Below are positions 61,487 through 64,000 of a stretch of 64,000 nucleotides of DNA, piece after piece. The stretch is taken from the NCBI RefSeq assembly GCF_006517625.1, contig NZ_VHQI01000006.1, positions 62,001 through 126,000 of the forward strand, read 5' to 3'. This stretch comes from Mixta tenebrionis. Lineage in GTDB: Bacteria > Pseudomonadota > Gammaproteobacteria > Enterobacterales > Enterobacteriaceae. Numbering within the stretch: position 1 is the stretch's first letter; each line of letters starts with the position of its first letter. A program made the position numbers and the translations under genes. The notes beneath the pieces are model-generated. The model saw only the letters and a list, made by a program, of their open reading frames with translations. It did not search any database and was not told the origin of the DNA.

Positions 61487-62065
61487 ATGTACGCACTACG
61501 CCCCGCCCTGACGCTGTTGATTATTCTGACGCTGCTGACCGGCGGCCTCTATCCGCTGCTGACCACTCAGCTGGCGCAGCGGCTGTTTCCAACGCAGGCC
61601 AACGGCTCGCTGCTGCGGGTGAACGAGGCGACGCGCGGCTCGGCGCTGATCGGTCAGGCGTTCAGCCGCATGGATTATTTTTGGGGCCGCCCCTCCGCGA
61701 CGGCGGAAACGCCCTATAACGGCGCCGCCTCATCGGGCAGCAACCTCGCCGCCAGCAACCCGGCGCTGGATCAGGCGGTGAGCGAACGCGTCGCGCGGCT
61801 GCGCGCCGCTAACCCGCAGGCCAGCCGCCAGGTGCCGGTCGATCTGGTTACCGCCTCCGGCAGCGGCCTCGATCCGCATATCTCTCCGGCGGCGGCGCAG
61901 TGGCAGGCGCCGCGGGTTGCGGCAGCGCGTCGGCTGCCGCTGGAAGCCGTGCAGCGGCTGATTGAAGAAAATAGCGATCGTCCGCTGCTGAAATTTCTTG
62001 GCGAGCCGGGGGTGAATGTGGTGAAACTGAATATGGCGCTGGATGCGCTGACGGCAGCGCGCTGA
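61487..62065 (+). CDS. kdpC: K+-ATPase subunit KdpC
   Basis: A 192-residue single-pass periplasmic subunit. N-terminal helix ([20 protein letters not shown]), then [33 protein letters not shown] and [17 protein letters not shown], the family signature. ATG 61487 is preferred over the adjacent 61484 because GGAG then sits 6 nt upstream. It follows kdpB by 10 nt. Confidence 0.95.
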   Translation: MYALRPALTLLIILTLLTGGLYPLLTTQLAQRLFPTQANGSLLRVNEATRGSALIGQAFSRMDYFWGRPSATAETPYNGAASSGSNLAASNPALDQAVSERVARLRAANPQASRQVPVDLVTASGSGLDPHISPAAAQWQAPRVAAARRLPLEAVQRLIEENSDRPLLKFLGEPGVNVVKLNMALDALTAAR

Positions 62066-62114
62066 CGGCCTGCCCCCGCCGGTTGGAAAAACCGCTTCAC
62101 CTTCAGGAACCGCG

Positions 62115-64000
62115 ATGAACGATGAGATAGCCCGCCCCGATCCTGACGCGCTGCTGCAGCACGACAGCCATCGCGGCAAGCTGAAAATCTACTTTGGCGC
62201 CTGTGCGGGCGTCGGGAAAACTTACGCCATGCTGCAGGAGGCGCGACGGCTGCGCGCGCAGGGGCTGGACGTGCTGGTTGGCGTGGTGGAAACCCACGGC
62301 CGCCAGGAGACGGCGAGCCTGCTGGAAGGGCTAAGCCTGCTGCCGCGGCGCGCCGGCAGGCGGGCGAGCTATGAGGAGTTCGATCTGGATGCGGCGCTGG
62401 CGCGGCGTCCGGCGGCGATCCTGATTGACGAGCTGGCGCACAGCAACGCGCCCGGCTCGCGCCATCCAAAGCGCTGGCAGGATATCGATGAGCTGCTGGA
62501 GGCGGGCATCGATGTGATGACCACCGTCAACGTGCAGCATCTGGAAAGCCTGAACGATGTGGTGGGCGGCATCACCGGCATCCGGGTGCGCGAGACGGTG
62601 CCCGATCCCTTTTTTGATCGCGCCGATGAGGTGGTGCTGGTGGATCTGCCGCCGGACGATCTGCGTCAGCGGCTGAAGGAGGGCAAGGTTTACGTGGGCG
62701 ATCGCGCCGAGCGGGCGATTGAAAATTTCTTTCGCAAAGGCAACCTGTTTGCCCTGCGCGAGCTGGCGCTGCGGCGTACCGCCGATCGGGTGGACGATCA
62801 GATGCGCGCCTGGCGCGACGTGCAGGGCAGGGAGAAAGTCTGGCATACCCGCGATGCCATCCTGCTCTGCATCGGCGATAACACCGGCAGCGAAAAGCTG
62901 GTGCGTACCGCCGCCCGGCTGGCTTCGCGCCTCGGCAGCGTCTGGCATGCGGTATATGTAGAAACGCCCCGGCTCTACCGGCTGTCGGAGGCGCGGAGGC
63001 GCGCCGTGTTACGCACGCTGCGGCTGGCGCAGGAGCTGGGCGCGGAAACCGCCACCCTGGCGGAGGCGGATGAGGCGCAGGCGGTATTGCGCTACGCGCG
63101 CCAGCATAATCTGGGCAAAATCGTTATCGGCCGTCGTCCGACGCGGCGCTGGCGACGCGACAGCTTTGCCGCCCGTCTCGGCCAGCTGGGGCCGGATCTC
63201 GATCTGGTGGTGGTGGCGCTGGAGGAGGCGGCGCGGGAAACGCCCACGACGCTGCACGATACGCGCAGTTTCAGCGAAAAGTGGGCAACTCAGCTGCGCG
63301 GCATGGCGGCGGCGCTGCTGCTGTGCGCGCTGATTACCTTTGCCGGACAGTACTGGCTGCCCGGTTTCGATCCCGCCAACGGCGTGATGATTTATCTGCT
63401 CGGCGTGGTAGTTATCGCGCTGCGCTACGGGCGCTGGCCGTCGGTGGCGGCGACGGTAATGAATATCATCGCCTTCGATCTCTTTTTTATCGCGCCTACC
63501 GGCACGGTGGCGGTTTCCGATCTGCAATATCTGGTCACCTTCGGCGTTATGCTGGCGGTGGGGGTGATTGTCGGCAACCTGACGGCGGGCGTGCGCTATC
63601 AGGCGCGGGTAGCGCGCTATCGCGAGCAGCGGGCGCGCTACCTCTATGATATGGCCCGCTCGCTCAGCAGCGCGTTACGCTATGAGGATATCGCCGCCGC
63701 CAGCCAGCGCAGCCTTTTCGCCACCTTGCAGGCGCGCAGCGCGCTGCTGCTGCCCGATGAGCGCGGCGAACTGCGCGTAACCGGCGACAGCAGCCTGACG
63801 CTGCCGCCCGATGGCGCTATCGCCCGCTGGAGCTTCGGCAAAGGGCAGCCTGCCGGAGCCGGAACCGATACGCTGCCGGCAATGCCCTGGCAGATGCTGG
63901 CGCTGAAAACCCAGCAGCAGATCCGGGGCCTGCTGGTGGTGGAGCCGGAGAACCTGCGCCAGCTGATGATCCCGGAGCAGCAGCGGCTGCTGGAAACCTA
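62115..64000 (+). CDS. kdpD: K+/turgor sensor kinase KdpD, 3'-truncated by window edge
   Basis: ATG 62115 (MNDEIARPDPD), 628 residues visible and still open at the window end. The N-terminal KdpD domain begins GKLKIYFGACAGVGKTYAML (Walker-A-like GACAGVGKT), followed by VGVVETHGRQET and LIDELAHSNAPGSRH; a USP-like domain (about 250-370, with IVIGRRPTRRW) comes next, then four membrane helices (about 400-500). The C-terminal GAF part is begun; the histidine kinase core lies outside. It phosphorylates KdpE to induce kdpFABC at low K+. 49 nt after kdpC. Confidence 0.95.
   Translation, partial: MNDEIARPDPDALLQHDSHRGKLKIYFGACAGVGKTYAMLQEARRLRAQGLDVLVGVVETHGRQETASLLEGLSLLPRRAGRRASYEEFDLDAALARRPAAILIDELAHSNAPGSRHPKRWQDIDELLEAGIDVMTTVNVQHLESLNDVVGGITGIRVRETVPDPFFDRADEVVLVDLPPDDLRQRLKEGKVYVGDRAERAIENFFRKGNLFALRELALRRTADRVDDQMRAWRDVQGREKVWHTRDAILLCIGDNTGSEKLVRTAARLASRLGSVWHAVYVETPRLYRLSEARRRAVLRTLRLAQELGAETATLAEADEAQAVLRYARQHNLGKIVIGRRPTRRWRRDSFAARLGQLGPDLDLVVVALEEAARETPTTLHDTRSFSEKWATQLRGMAAALLLCALITFAGQYWLPGFDPANGVMIYLLGVVVIALRYGRWPSVAATVMNIIAFDLFFIAPTGTVAVSDLQYLVTFGVMLAVGVIVGNLTAGVRYQARVARYREQRARYLYDMARSLSSALRYEDIAAASQRSLFATLQARSALLLPDERGELRVTGDSSLTLPPDGAIARWSFGKGQPAGAGTDTLPAMPWQMLALKTQQQIRGLLVVEPENLRQLMIPEQQRLLET

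Overview
The window is a GC-rich, tightly packed chromosomal segment of an enterobacterium. Gene content and order (cellulose synthase genes, then a pdeK/hmsP-like gene, dctA, yhjJ, kdgK, pdeH, yhjG, yhjE, yhjD, yhjC) match the bcs-yhj neighbourhood of Escherichia coli. Divergence, TTG starts, a free-standing phosphoketolase and an mqo/kdp context suggest an Erwiniaceae member (Pantoea/Mixta/Erwinia-like); this placement is inference from gene recognition only. No rRNA, tRNA or CRISPR array was seen.

Layout. 1-8.8 kb: 3' part of bcsA, then overlapping bcsB, bcsZ and bcsC (cellulose synthesis and export) and a terminator. 8.8-20.7 kb: HmsP/PdeK-like c-di-GMP protein, dctA, yhjJ, an acyl-esterase-like hydrolase, a GST, kdgK with a probable KdgR operator, pdeH and yhjG. 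20.7-31.7 kb: a horizontally acquired type VI secretion effector island on the minus strand, lying at the convergent junction where E. coli has yhjG next to yhjE. It holds vgrG, a TPR protein, a tiny lipoprotein, a PAAR-Rhs toxin with a GIY-YIG-like C-terminal nuclease, a leucine-rich-repeat immunity candidate, a decayed AT-rich stretch, a broken Rhs 3' end and an orphan YwqG/DUF1963-like protein. 31.9-35.5 kb: yhjE, yhjD, yhjC.

35.9-43.4 kb: PhzF-family isomerase, phosphoketolase, malate:quinone oxidoreductase, two tandem periplasmic BOF (YgiW/YdeI) proteins, a small membrane protein and a 25-residue AzuC-like small protein with its own promoter. 43.9-47.8 kb: a two-gene operon of a lipase-like hydrolase and an unrecognised protein, then a ferritin-like YciE/F protein and a KGG-repeat YciG protein. 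47.8-57.5 kb: nucleoside hydrolase, DUF1624 membrane acyltransferase behind a Zur-like palindrome, crcB behind a probable fluoride riboswitch, a TIM-barrel isomerase, a YpfH-like esterase, an ABC exporter, a DUF482 GNAT protein, a two-gene operon of unknown function, and two adjacent genes each broken by one in-frame stop. 57.6-64 kb: kdpFABC with a KdpE box and the 5' part of kdpD.

Functional links: bcsABZC makes and exports cellulose under c-di-GMP control; two EAL-type genes (pdeK-like and pdeH) nearby can lower c-di-GMP and so restrain synthesis. The vgrG-rhs island supplies a contact-dependent antibacterial effector but none of the T6SS core machinery, which must be elsewhere. kdpFABC-D is the inducible high-affinity K+ uptake system with its sensor kinase.
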